From Paenibacillus alginolyticus DSM 5050 = NBRC 15375 (GTDB taxonomy: Bacteria; Bacillota; Bacilli; Paenibacillales; NBRC-103111), in contig NZ_AUGY01000074.1 in the NCBI RefSeq assembly GCF_000422905.1, positions 1 to 42,700 on the forward strand: a stretch of DNA of 42,700 nucleotides, given 5' to 3'. Positions 1-7,297 of this stretch are shown here, in pieces; within the stretch, counting starts at the first letter, position 1, and every line of letters begins with the position of its first letter. The position numbers and the translations under genes are program-made. Below the pieces are notes generated by a model. It worked only from the letters and a program-made list of their open reading frames with translations, did not search any database and was not told the origin of the DNA.

Positions 1-204
1 GTTTCATAGTTCTCTCATGCGAGAAAACCAATTATCCGGTCTTAGCTATCGTTTCCGATAGTTATCCCGATCTTATAGGCAGGTTACCTACGTGTTACTC
101 ACCCGTCCGCCGCTAGCTTACCCCGAAGGGTAAACCCGCTCGACTTGCATGTATTAGGCACGCCGCCAGCGTTCGTCCTGAGCCAGGATCAAACTCTCCA
201 TAAT
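1..204 (-). rRNA. rrs: 16S ribosomal RNA, 5' part (runs off the left edge)
   Basis: The reverse complement contains the universal 16S start AGAGTTTGATCCTGGCTCAG followed by the usual ACGAACGCTGGCGGCGTGCC block and the conserved GGCGGACGGGTGAGTAACAC block. Only about the first 200 nt are present; the gene continues left of base 1. The exact mature 5' end is estimated from the distance to AGAGTTTGATC. The sequence pattern of the first variable region is Bacillales-like and compatible with Paenibacillus. Confidence 0.97.
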
Positions 205-348
205 AGTAAAACTATTTGAAAGCTTAATTGCTCATTTGCGTTGCTAGCGAGATTTTGCAATCTCTTTTTGAACGATTTCTCGTTCGTGCTTACTCACTCG
301 TTGTTCAGTTTTCAAAGATCAATTTCTTTCGTATTTCTTCGCCATCCG

Positions 349-516
349 TTTAGCGGCGACTTTTATAATATATCACATCTAGGCTACTCAATGCAAGCTT
401 TTTTTTATTTTTCTTTTTTCTTACTTCGCTTACATCTTGGTACTGCGTTGGCTTTCGAATGCGAACCGTTTTTAGCGGCGAGAGTTAATTTATCATAGAA
501 TTGCAATCAAAGTCAA
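349..516 (-). promoter_or_regulatory. Tandem rrn promoters P1 and P2 and start of the rRNA leader
   Basis: Two sigma-A-like promoters read toward the 16S gene. P1 has TTGACT (511-516) and TAAATT (487-492); P2 has TTGCAT (391-396) and TATATT (367-372). Both spacers are 18 bp by my count. A shared CGCCGCTAAA element follows each -10 box (471-480 and 349-358), as if the initiation regions were duplicated. From about 350 down to 205 the sequence is rRNA leader, including the stretch GATCTTTGAAAACTGAACAA typical of Bacillales rrn leaders. No protein gene is supported between 205 and 533. Confidence 0.65.
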
Positions 517-533
517 GCAATAAAATAAGAATA

Positions 534-561
534 AAAAAAGAACCAGAATAATACCTGATTC
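534..561 (-). terminator. Rho-independent terminator after ygxA
   Basis: On the minus strand, GAATCAG and CTGGTTC form a 7-bp stem (one G-T pair) around an 8-nt loop, followed by seven T residues. It lies between the ygxA stop and the rrn promoters, separating the two transcription units. Confidence 0.75.
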
Positions 562-579
562 TTCATGGGTTTAGTTCAA

Positions 580-1449
580 TTAGACACTTGTATATCTTAA
601 CTCGATTTCTGAATTCTCTTCATCAACGAGAACAGCTACTTCTTTAATTAACCCTTTTTTCACCAGCTTATTCAACAGCAAGGGAAGCTCTGCCCTAAGC
701 TCAGCTAACTGAGAATGCTGCTGCAATTCATCCGTGCTTAATGGCTGTTCATTTTCTCTAAGTATTTGAATAAACGCCTCACAGCAACGCTCCATTTTTG
801 ACATAACCGAAAATTCACAGGCGAGCAGAACGAGCTGAACTCTCTGTTTCAACGTTTCCTTGCTCATTGTCAGTTCCTCATATAGTTTATACACGCCAGG
901 ATTAATCGCACGGATCTGCCTCCATACGGTAATTTCCGGGTGATAACCATCCTCGATAATAACTATGCGCGCCCAATGATGTAGAGCTTCTAGGATATTA
1001 TTGTAAGCATCCAGCAAATGCTCATCTAAGATGTATTCCTTGCTCTGCAGATATTTACGTAGAAAAAGGGAGAATTCAACTAGTAGTTTGTGCTCACGTA
1101 AGTCCCCTGGAAACTCGAGTATTCTGTGACGCAAGCCTTCTAAATAAGTATTCTGATCCAGAAGTATCTCCCCTTTTAGCAGCCAGTGAAGGATATTTCG
1201 GTTGATGCCATGACGTATCCATTGCTCTATGGAAGACGGATCTACCCATCTTTCTTGTATCCTCGAATCGTCTCTTATATAATTAGTCGTATGATTGCTC
1301 AGACTCAGGTCGTTCGTTACTATAAGAAGTAGCGTATCAAAACCATCTGTCAGTGAAGGAAGTTGCTTAGGATTATCTACCGCCATGACACTAATAATTC
1401 TCTGGTCATTTCGGAACTTAAGCAAAAACTGCTCTTTATCGATTCCCAT
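580..1449 (-). CDS. ygxA: Nucleotidyltransferase-like protein YgxA
   Basis: A 289-residue soluble protein without signal peptide or membrane segment. Length, overall sequence and position (directly upstream of an rRNA operon, next to ygzB and near perR) match YgxA of Bacillus, annotated as nucleotidyltransferase-like; its biochemical role is not established. The N-terminal half is a mixed alpha/beta region with a long helical middle, and the C-terminal ~70 residues look like a winged-helix-type module (TDELQQHSQL and following). The ATG at 1449 is preceded by ACAGGAGC at a rather long spacing of about 11 nt. The gene is divergent from ygzB and ends in its own terminator. Confidence 0.8.
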   Translation of the reverse strand: MGIDKEQFLLKFRNDQRIISVMAVDNPKQLPSLTDGFDTLLLIVTNDLSLSNHTTNYIRDDSRIQERWVDPSSIEQWIRHGINRNILHWLLKGEILLDQNTYLEGLRHRILEFPGDLREHKLLVEFSLFLRKYLQSKEYILDEHLLDAYNNILEALHHWARIVIIEDGYHPEITVWRQIRAINPGVYKLYEELTMSKETLKQRVQLVLLACEFSVMSKMERCCEAFIQILRENEQPLSTDELQQHSQLAELRAELPLLLNKLVKKGLIKEVAVLVDEENSEIELRYTSV

Positions 1450-1573
1450 GGGTATCCGAAGCTCCTGTCTCCAAATTGTTTATATCTAATTCTACATGGT
1501 AGAAGGAGTTTCCTGCTGATTTCTGTGACAATTCATACAAACATGATAGCTATTAAATGGGGAGGAACAACGC

Positions 1574-1978
1574 GTGCGTTTCAGATCAAGTAAAGTAAAT
1601 GAATTCCGCTTATGGGGTCTCGCTATGACCATGGGTGGAATGCTGCTTATGATTATAGGACTAGCAGGTATCGTTTTTGATTGGGGGAAGGCTGGGCGAA
1701 TCGCCGCTGTAGTCTTCATGATTATTGGTATGATCAGTATGATGGTAAGTATGGGTATATACTTCTGGGCAGGAATGCTTTCTACATCGGCGACTGTCAT
1801 TGATTGTCCGGAATGCGGAAGAAGAACGAAAATGCTGGGGAAAACGGATCGCTGTATGTTTTGTAAAACTATTTTATCTGTTGATCCACAATACGACACA
1901 ACGGCCGAGAACGAAACAGCCGCTACACAAACCGTTCAGCTCGAAGTGGACAGAGCTCACGAACATAAGCCTCATTGA
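1574..1978 (+). CDS. ygzB: YgzB family membrane protein with zinc ribbon (DUF2614)
   Basis: A 134-residue protein with two membrane segments (about residues 13-36 and 40-66) and a cytosolic zinc-ribbon-like C-terminus. The ribbon has two CxxC pairs: CPEC at about residue 77 and CMFC near residue 93. This is the pattern of the UPF0295/YgzB family, which in Bacillus sits beside perR; no function is known. The start is GTG, chosen because GGGGAGG lies 8 nt upstream. It is divergent from ygxA and convergent with the GH18 gene; a shared terminator lies between the convergent ends. Confidence 0.85.
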   Translation: MRFRSSKVNEFRLWGLAMTMGGMLLMIIGLAGIVFDWGKAGRIAAVVFMIIGMISMMVSMGIYFWAGMLSTSATVIDCPECGRRTKMLGKTDRCMFCKTILSVDPQYDTTAENETAATQTVQLEVDRAHEHKPH

Positions 1979-1986
1979 TTATGAGA

Positions 1987-2020
1987 AAAAAAGCCGCAAC
2001 CCATTTGGGTTCGGCTTTTT
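1987..2020. terminator. Bidirectional terminator between ygzB and the GH18 gene
   Basis: AAAAAGCCG-AACCC pairs with GGGTT-CGGCTTTTT around an ATTT loop. A-runs and T-runs on both sides make it usable in both directions; it lies 6 nt from the GH18 stop codon. Confidence 0.85.
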
Positions 2021-2026
2021 GTTTTG

Positions 2027-3763
2027 TTATTGCTTAGTTTGTTGCAACGCGTCTTGAATGACTTTCCACGCGGCCGGCTGTTCGAAGCCTCTTCTCCATG
2101 AGGCTACTCCTGCTAGATCATACTTTTTCACGAGTTCAAGCCTTGCTTTGATTGATGTTTCATCTTCTAACCAAATACGAATGAGTTTCTCTCCCTCTTT
2201 GTACTCCACATAGTTCTGACCTGTTTCCTCCAAGAAAGTAGGGGTTAATTTTTTATCTTTAATAATCGTCTGGGCGGCTTCCATCGTTAAAGTTTTGGAG
2301 GTAACCGTCGTTTTACCATTTTTCGTCTCTTCGGTCCACTGACGCGTATAGAATGGCACACCTAGGACAAGCTTAGATGGTGGCACTTTCTCGCTGCCCA
2401 AGAGTTGGGTAACAGAGCGCTCTGTCCAAGGCAGCGATGAAACGGATCCGGATTTCGGGCTAGAAGCCCAGTATTCGTCGTATGCCATCAGCATCATATA
2501 GTCAACAACTTCGGCAAGAGCAGGTCTGTCATAAAACATGGACCACATCTCATTCGTTGATTTCGGTGTAACGTCAATGGAAACAGCAAGACCCTGTTCA
2601 TGCATAAAAGGTGTCAATTCGCGGACGAATTGGACCAAATTTTCTTTATCTTTGAGATTCACATTTTCAAAGTCAATATTAATGCCCTGCAAATTGTATG
2701 TTTGTGCAAAGCCGAGCAACTGTTTAATCATTTTCATACGACGATCATAAGTCGATAGTGCTTGAGACGTTCGATCGGGTTCAAAGCCGTTGCTAAACAA
2801 CGCCCAGACCTGATAATTTCGCGTTTGCGCCCATTTTACATAGGATGCGTCAGCTAAGTTCTTAATGCGCCCCTCGCCGTCAGCCAGGGAGAACCATGTA
2901 GGGCTAACAACATGTAAGCCGGGCATATCGCTAAGCTTAGAAGTGTCGGGATTCTTCGTAATGACGTGCTCCCAAGTCAGATTCAGTTTGCCGTTAAGCG
3001 GCTTCCAGGCTACATAAGCTGGCGTCTGCTCCTGAGCCGGTATGGTTTCTTCATGGTCTTCCATAATATCAGCTTTACGCACAAAGCCTATAGGACCACT
3101 CTGCTGCTGTACACGATACCATTCTCCCTCTACGGCCAGTATCATAACTTGCTCATTGTTTGCAATCGTAGAGACTATCGGTGCTTTTATAGAAGCAAAT
3201 GTCCTCACCTGGGCATCTTCGGCACCCACATGCTTCCCCCACTTGACGAGGTCGCCTTTTTTGTATATAAGAATGGCGCCTGACTTCTCAGACTCTCTTA
3301 TTTCAAAAGGATACAGTTGCCGAAGAGGCTCAATGGGTACGTAAATGTCATTTCCTTTCTTTTCAACAGGAAAAGATAAGTTGATAGGTTTCTCGTTCAT
3401 TAAAGCTGAAAGCTCCGTAGTCTTTAACCGTAATACTTTATCTTTCGTTGTGATAATAACCGAATCACTGCTTTTTTCATATATAATCGATGGGTCCATC
3501 CACTCCTGTATAAGCTCTAACGGAAGCTTCAGTCCCTCTTTTTCCCCAATCGCGCTTGTCTTATAGTAATTCCCTTGATAAAATACCGGCTTGCTTAACT
3601 CGTGATATTCTAGCTCTACCTTCGTCCGGTTCGGCGCTAACTGCTGCCATAAGAACGTAGCTGCACCTGCGGCAAACATTCCAATAAAAAGACCAAGTAT
3701 CAAGAGAATTCTCTTCGTTGATCTTCTGCGTTTCGATTGCTGATCTGTCGGTGTTGAATGCAA
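2027..3763 (-). CDS. Membrane-anchored SH3 / GH18 family glycosidase
   Basis: 578 residues in four parts. There is a basic N-terminus with one membrane anchor (about 19-40). A region at about 50-170 resembles the beta-rich stalk domains of secreted Paenibacillus proteins. An SH3-like domain (about 180-235) has the typical WYRVQ and IGFVRKADI strands. The C-terminal GH18 domain (about 255-575) carries the active-site core GINIDFE, corresponding to DxxDxDxE with the last D and E kept, plus YMMLMAYDEY. GH18 enzymes with SH3 or LysM modules in Bacillales (YaaH, SleL, YdhD types) act on peptidoglycan or spore cortex, so a cell-wall N-acetylglucosaminidase is likely; the exact substrate is inferred. 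The start is TTG, with AAGGAAG 7 nt upstream. In Bacillus this protein does not sit in the perR-ygzB-ygxA block, so it looks inserted into that block. Confidence 0.85.
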   Translation of the reverse strand: MHSTPTDQQSKRRRSTKRILLILGLFIGMFAAGAATFLWQQLAPNRTKVELEYHELSKPVFYQGNYYKTSAIGEKEGLKLPLELIQEWMDPSIIYEKSSDSVIITTKDKVLRLKTTELSALMNEKPINLSFPVEKKGNDIYVPIEPLRQLYPFEIRESEKSGAILIYKKGDLVKWGKHVGAEDAQVRTFASIKAPIVSTIANNEQVMILAVEGEWYRVQQQSGPIGFVRKADIMEDHEETIPAQEQTPAYVAWKPLNGKLNLTWEHVITKNPDTSKLSDMPGLHVVSPTWFSLADGEGRIKNLADASYVKWAQTRNYQVWALFSNGFEPDRTSQALSTYDRRMKMIKQLLGFAQTYNLQGINIDFENVNLKDKENLVQFVRELTPFMHEQGLAVSIDVTPKSTNEMWSMFYDRPALAEVVDYMMLMAYDEYWASSPKSGSVSSLPWTERSVTQLLGSEKVPPSKLVLGVPFYTRQWTEETKNGKTTVTSKTLTMEAAQTIIKDKKLTPTFLEETGQNYVEYKEGEKLIRIWLEDETSIKARLELVKKYDLAGVASWRRGFEQPAAWKVIQDALQQTKQ

Positions 3764-3795
3764 GGTTTCACTTCCTTTTATGCGATATATAAAAA

Positions 3796-3843
3796 GAAAA
3801 ACGTGTTCTTACCTCTCTACAGCCGAAAGGTAGGATCACGTTT
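3796..3843 (-). terminator. Terminator after perR
   Basis: On the minus strand AAACGTGATCCTACCT pairs imperfectly with AGGTAAGAACACGTTT, followed by TTTCTTTTT. It lies between the perR stop and the GH18 start. Confidence 0.75.
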
Positions 3844-3886
3844 CATTATACATCATAGGTACAGCGAATGAGGAATTCTGCTTTAG

Positions 3887-4321
3887 TTAATGCTTGGTAA
3901 TCCCTGTACAATCCGGGCAAACGCCATAAACCTCTAGTCGATAACCGCCAACTCGGAAGCCTGTTTGCGCAGCAGCGGTAGTCTCTATATCCGAAAGAGG
4001 CGGATACTCAAAATCCGAAATCTTCCCGCACAACTCACAAACAGCATGATAATGGTCCGTCATATCCGCATCAAAGCGACTCGAGCTGTCTCCATAAGTC
4101 AGTTCCCGAACAAGTCCCGATTCAATAAATACTTTAAGATTATTGTAAACAGTCGCAACGCTCATGTTAGGAAATTTGGATTCAAGAGACTTGTAAATGT
4201 CATCTGCTGTCGGATGAGTCATGGAATCCAGCAAAAAGGATAGAATAGCATGCCGCTGCGGTGTCATCCGAACACCTGTTGTTTTCAACTTAGCTAAAGC
4301 CTGTTCTAAATGTGCTGCCAT
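3887..4321 (-). CDS. perR: Fur-family peroxide-responsive repressor PerR
   Basis: A 144-residue Fur-family protein. The N-terminal winged helix includes RMTPQRHAIL and SVATVYNNLKVF. The C-terminal metal-binding dimerisation domain includes DHYHAVCELCGK and a second CPDC pair, which give the structural Cys4 zinc site. Family knowledge: PerR uses Fe/Mn and oxidation of His ligands to sense peroxide and represses catalase, alkyl hydroperoxide reductase and similar genes. PerR rather than Fur or Zur is favoured by overall similarity and by the ygzB/ygxA/rrn neighbourhood known for Bacillus perR. The ATG at 4321 is chosen over a GTG four codons upstream because AGGTGG is 8 nt from it. The gene is monocistronic with its own terminator. 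Confidence 0.88.
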   Translation of the reverse strand: MAAHLEQALAKLKTTGVRMTPQRHAILSFLLDSMTHPTADDIYKSLESKFPNMSVATVYNNLKVFIESGLVRELTYGDSSSRFDADMTDHYHAVCELCGKISDFEYPPLSDIETTAAAQTGFRVGGYRLEVYGVCPDCTGITKH

Positions 4322-4358
4322 GGTACTCACCACCTGATGTTAGTCATTAAAACCTTAC

Positions 4359-4393
4359 ATTATATTGTACGTGTGTGAATTGACTTTTGTCAA
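4359..4393 (-). promoter_or_regulatory. perR promoter with perfect palindrome upstream
   Basis: A TATAAT box (4359-4364, minus strand) lies about 40 nt before the perR ATG. A perfect 14-bp palindrome, TTGACAAAAGTCAA (4380-4393), sits just upstream, where a -35 element or operator would be. It does not fit the Per box consensus TTATAATNATTATAA. The -35 hexamer is not clear. Confidence 0.4.
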
Positions 4394-4421
4394 TGATGGT
4401 TGCGCATATAGCACCATTTGG

Positions 4422-5000
4422 CTATTTATTTTTACGGGAATCTAGGACATACATAGCCAAACCAGCAAGGACGAGGATAACGGATCCAAAATACGAGCCC
4501 ATGAGATCAAAGAGCCCTGTAAACCAACGAGGCTTGTTACTGAGAAGAAAAAACAATACACCTGCAACAATGAAAATAACACCAAGATTCGTGCCTTTGA
4601 TCAACTTCTGTAAAGGATCTTCGCTATCATAGAGACCAGTCGCGAACTCGCCAAGCTCATTGCGCCGATTCACATTGTCTGTAGTTTGAAGCGCATCGAA
4701 TAGATTATAGAAGTAAATCACAGGAATGAACAATGCAAAAAGCGTTACCATAGGTACACTTGTATCGGACCGAGATGCGAAAGATGTAATAATAAAAATA
4801 TCGAGAATGAGAAGCATCATAATAAATAGACCGCGCTGCATGAGGCCTAAGTAAAAGTGTCCAGTTCCCGGGACAATGAACGATAGTACGCCTGCGACCC
4901 ATTTGCGTTTTCTTGGAGCAGAATAATAGGGAGGGTAGTGTTGAAAAGATGGATTGGGTGAATACTCTGGAATGTGCGGATTGTCTTTGGGCAGATTCAT
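4422..5000 (-). CDS. TM2-like multi-pass membrane protein of unknown function
   Basis: 192 residues. A proline/tyrosine-rich cytosolic N-terminus (about 1-30) is followed by a KRKWVAGVLSF / PGTGHFYLGL segment typical of TM2-type membrane proteins. I see about five membrane segments: 34-52, 55-75, 82-102, 130-150 and 160-180. No catalytic motif is visible. It is the third gene of an apparent operon behind an ECF sigma factor and a putative anti-sigma protein (24 nt gap), so a role in envelope stress is plausible but inferred. AGGAGG stands 7 nt before the ATG. Confidence 0.7.
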   Translation of the reverse strand: MNLPKDNPHIPEYSPNPSFQHYPPYYSAPRKRKWVAGVLSFIVPGTGHFYLGLMQRGLFIMMLLILDIFIITSFASRSDTSVPMVTLFALFIPVIYFYNLFDALQTTDNVNRRNELGEFATGLYDSEDPLQKLIKGTNLGVIFIVAGVLFFLLSNKPRWFTGLFDLMGSYFGSVILVLAGLAMYVLDSRKNK

Positions 5001-5024
5001 GCTAATGCCTCCTATCTATTTTTT

Positions 5025-5333
5025 TTACAAGTATTGGGATAAATGCTGGATATACGCTGTTATCTGAGTGATCCCCGAATTTATATGCATAATTTTGTTT
5101 ATAATCCCTGATTGCATGAGGAGCATAGTCGCTGCTATCGCAACAAAGCTGTTCACCCATTGTTTTCTTTTGCCAACATGGGGATTCTTTGGAGTCTCAG
5201 GAATTTTAGCTGATTGTATCCTCCGCATCACACGCTCCGTCAGCATTGGGCTTGGTTCGCTAAGCGGCATCTCGTCCAGCAGTTTATTTAGGTATTGCGT
5301 GAGCCGAGTGTCTTCCTGATGTTTGGGAATCAT
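5025..5333 (-). CDS. Putative anti-sigma factor (small single-pass membrane protein)
   Basis: 102 residues: an acidic/basic cytosolic N-terminal region (about 1-60, with the segment SPMLTERVMRRIQSAK), a lysine/arginine stretch, one membrane segment (about 65-85) and a short extracytoplasmic tail. It lacks the HxxxCxxC zinc motif of ZAS anti-sigma factors. Identification rests on topology and on overlapping the end of the ECF sigma gene by 50 nt, an arrangement typical of sigma/anti-sigma pairs. The second ATG is chosen because GGAGG is 9 nt upstream; for the first ATG the gap would be only 3 nt. Confidence 0.6.
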   Translation of the reverse strand: MIPKHQEDTRLTQYLNKLLDEMPLSEPSPMLTERVMRRIQSAKIPETPKNPHVGKRKQWVNSFVAIAATMLLMQSGIINKIMHINSGITQITAYIQHLSQYL

Positions 5334-5886
5334 GTGCATTCACCTCCAACCATTTTTCTTTTAGCATCGCTTTTCCCCGATAGAGTCTAGTTTCCAGCGT
5401 TTTCATAGGCAGCCCAGTCACCTCAGACATTTCTTGATACGAAAGCTGCTTATAATGAAACAAATACATGATTAATCTATACTTGTCTGGAAGTTCGGAA
5501 AGCAGAGCCTGCATATGCTCCTGATCTTCCTTCAGCATAGCTATTTCCTCGGGCTGCTCACGGGCATCTGTGAACCAGCCCTTCATTTTATCGAGCAGTG
5601 CTTCATAGGGCTTACGCTTCTGTGAACGCCGAAAGTCTGTCACGAGATTCGTCGTCATTCGATACAGCCAAGTGGTGAACTTCGCATCGCCGCGAAAATG
5701 AGCTAATGAACGAAACAGCTTAACGAACACTTCTTGGGTTAAGTCTTCAGCAGTTTCCTTATGCCCGACCATTCGGTATACGAGTGTATAGATGTAACTC
5801 TTATGCCGTTCTACCAATACACGGTAAGCATCGGAGTGACCTTGACGGACCCGGTCGATCAGTTGCTCATCCGTCATTTTGTCCAT
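5284..5886 (-). CDS. ECF-family RNA polymerase sigma factor
   Basis: A 200-residue ECF sigma-70. Region 2 shows the core-binding and -10-recognition helix ETAEDLTQEVFVKLFRSLAHF and the downstream FTTWLYRMTTNLVTDFRR. Region 4 shows LPDKYRLIMYLFHYKQLSYQEMSEVTG and KTLETRLYRGKAMLKEKW, a helix-turn-helix for the -35 box. Domains 2 and 4 are joined by a variable linker (about 95-130). It is co-transcribed with a membrane protein that probably holds it inactive, so an envelope signal is the likely trigger. The ATG at 5886 is chosen for AAGGGGGG 9 nt upstream; an ATG at 5916 is possible. The exact ECF subgroup cannot be assigned here. Confidence 0.9.
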   Translation of the reverse strand: MDKMTDEQLIDRVRQGHSDAYRVLVERHKSYIYTLVYRMVGHKETAEDLTQEVFVKLFRSLAHFRGDAKFTTWLYRMTTNLVTDFRRSQKRKPYEALLDKMKGWFTDAREQPEEIAMLKEDQEHMQALLSELPDKYRLIMYLFHYKQLSYQEMSEVTGLPMKTLETRLYRGKAMLKEKWLEVNAHDSQTSGRHSAHAIPK

Positions 5887-5947
5887 GCCTGACTTCCCCC
5901 CTTTCTGTTCGTCCATAAGCTTTGACGCTTCCTATGGGCTGACCCCT

Positions 5948-6655
5948 TCAATTTTTACTTTTTTCGAGGGTAACACCGGTAACTCCATTCATTTGATTGA
6001 TTTCTTCAAGTACTGTCTCGATAATGGACGGCTTAGGAATGGTGACGTGGAATGTAATTAGAACATGATTCGGTTTATTCTCGTTTTCTTGTTCTTCCAT
6101 TGCGATCTTACGGATGTCCACTTTCTGTCTACCAAGTAGGGTCGTAATAAGTCCAAGCGTCCCCGGTTGGTCGATCGCCAGTATTTTAAGAATACGAATC
6201 TTCTTCCCATTAAAATATTTATGCTCCACTTTATTCAAAATCCATAGGGAGATGAGTACCATGAAACATGCAAGAACAGCCGGATAATAAAAACCTGCCC
6301 CAATAGCAAGGCCAATTCCCGCAACTACCCAAAGGGATGCCGCTGTCGTAAGACCCGTAATCGATCTCCCGTTAAAAATAATCGTTCCAGCACCTAAGAA
6401 TCCAATGCCGCTGATAACTTGTGCAGCTAAACGCGAAGGATCTATACGGACATTCACTTCGTTCACAAAGGCACTAAACCCATACATAGAAAGCAACATA
6501 ACAAGGGCAGAGCCCACACATACTAAAATATGTGTACGAAGGCCAGCTGCATGACTGCTAACTTCCCTCTCAAACCCGATTAAGCCGCCTAGAAAGAGTG
6601 CCAGAACTAATCGTATCGTAATATGGAGTTGATCAATAACCCAAGGATTGCTCAT
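5948..6655 (-). CDS. MgtC/SapB family membrane protein with C-terminal ACT-like domain
   Basis: 236 residues. The MgtC/SapB signature is clear: LFLGGLIGFEREVSSHAAGLRTH, then ISGIGFLGAGTIIF and GLTTAASLWVVAGIGLAIGAGFY, spread over about five membrane segments in residues 10-145. The C-terminal ~75 residues (from RILKILAIDQPGTLGLI) resemble an ACT-type ligand-binding domain, as in many Gram-positive MgtC homologues. MgtC proteins are linked to growth at low magnesium and to control of F1Fo ATPase; transport activity is not proven. The ATG at 6655 is chosen because AAGGGAG stands 7-9 nt upstream; upstream in-frame ATGs lack a site. Confidence 0.88.
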   Translation of the reverse strand: MSNPWVIDQLHITIRLVLALFLGGLIGFEREVSSHAAGLRTHILVCVGSALVMLLSMYGFSAFVNEVNVRIDPSRLAAQVISGIGFLGAGTIIFNGRSITGLTTAASLWVVAGIGLAIGAGFYYPAVLACFMVLISLWILNKVEHKYFNGKKIRILKILAIDQPGTLGLITTLLGRQKVDIRKIAMEEQENENKPNHVLITFHVTIPKPSIIETVLEEINQMNGVTGVTLEKSKN

Positions 6656-6730
6656 CGTGTAACCGCTCCCTTTTCTCATACTGATAGTACCTTGTATCAC
6701 ACATGATAGTGAGAACTACGGAATTAATAT

Positions 6731-7213
6731 TTAGGAGATGATGGCCGGTCGTTCGAAAGTGGTTAAGCTAACTCCCGGTGGAACTGTGAATACTCGACGT
6801 ACGGCGAAACCGAAGCTCTCATATAGCTGGATTGCAGGTAAATTCTCCGTTCCAGTGGATACAATAAAACGCGTCGCTCCATTTAATTGTTGATCCATTA
6901 GTATATGTTGTAAAAGCGACCTAGCAATTCCGCGGCGAAAATATTTCGGATGCACCATCATGCGGCAGATCGTGACCGCGCCCCCTTCTCGCGAGTAGGA
7001 AATGGCTCCAGCAAGTGTACTCTCATCATTCTCATGAACGAAAAAACCATAAAATGTTTCCTCTGCTTCACGTATAGATTGAATCCCATCCTTCAGCGGG
7101 GGGATGTCATCGAAGCCAATAAGTTCTGCTTCCACGCGATAGGAAGCGATTTGTAAAGATAATAGGACCAAAATATCCTCGTTAGTTTCCAAATGAAGTC
7201 GTTGAATGGACAA
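6731..7213 (-). CDS. GNAT family N-acetyltransferase
   Basis: 160 residues with the GNAT fold pattern. Strand GFFVHENDESTLAGAISY is followed by the acetyl-CoA motif A region MMVHPKYFRRGIARSLLQHI, where RRGIA is the pyrophosphate-binding Q/RxxGxG/A loop. Motif B follows as FIVSTGTENLPAIQLYESFGF. The substrate is unknown; small-molecule or protein amines are both possible. The start is TTG at 7213: GAGGGGAG lies 8 nt upstream, while the in-frame ATG nine codons earlier has no binding site and would overlap that motif. Confidence 0.82.
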   Translation of the reverse strand: MSIQRLHLETNEDILVLLSLQIASYRVEAELIGFDDIPPLKDGIQSIREAEETFYGFFVHENDESTLAGAISYSREGGAVTICRMMVHPKYFRRGIARSLLQHILMDQQLNGATRFIVSTGTENLPAIQLYESFGFAVRRVFTVPPGVSLTTFERPAIIS

Positions 7214-7253
7214 GCAGAGTTCTCCCCTCTCATGATACATGCTAATTTAACTG

Positions 7254-7288
7254 AAAAAAGTGGCGTCCATAACATCGGATCACCACTT
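7254..7288 (-). terminator. Terminator of the gatCAB operon
   Basis: On the minus strand, AAGTGG..GATCC pairs with GGAC.GCCACTT around an ATGTTAT loop and is followed by TTTTTT. It lies just after the gatB stop. Confidence 0.85.
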
Positions 7289-7297
7289 CAAACTTAA

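Noticed and set aside
241..498. 85-codon open frame upstream of the 16S gene
   Set aside because: It lies antisense in the rRNA promoter and leader region and has no ribosome binding site or family resemblance.
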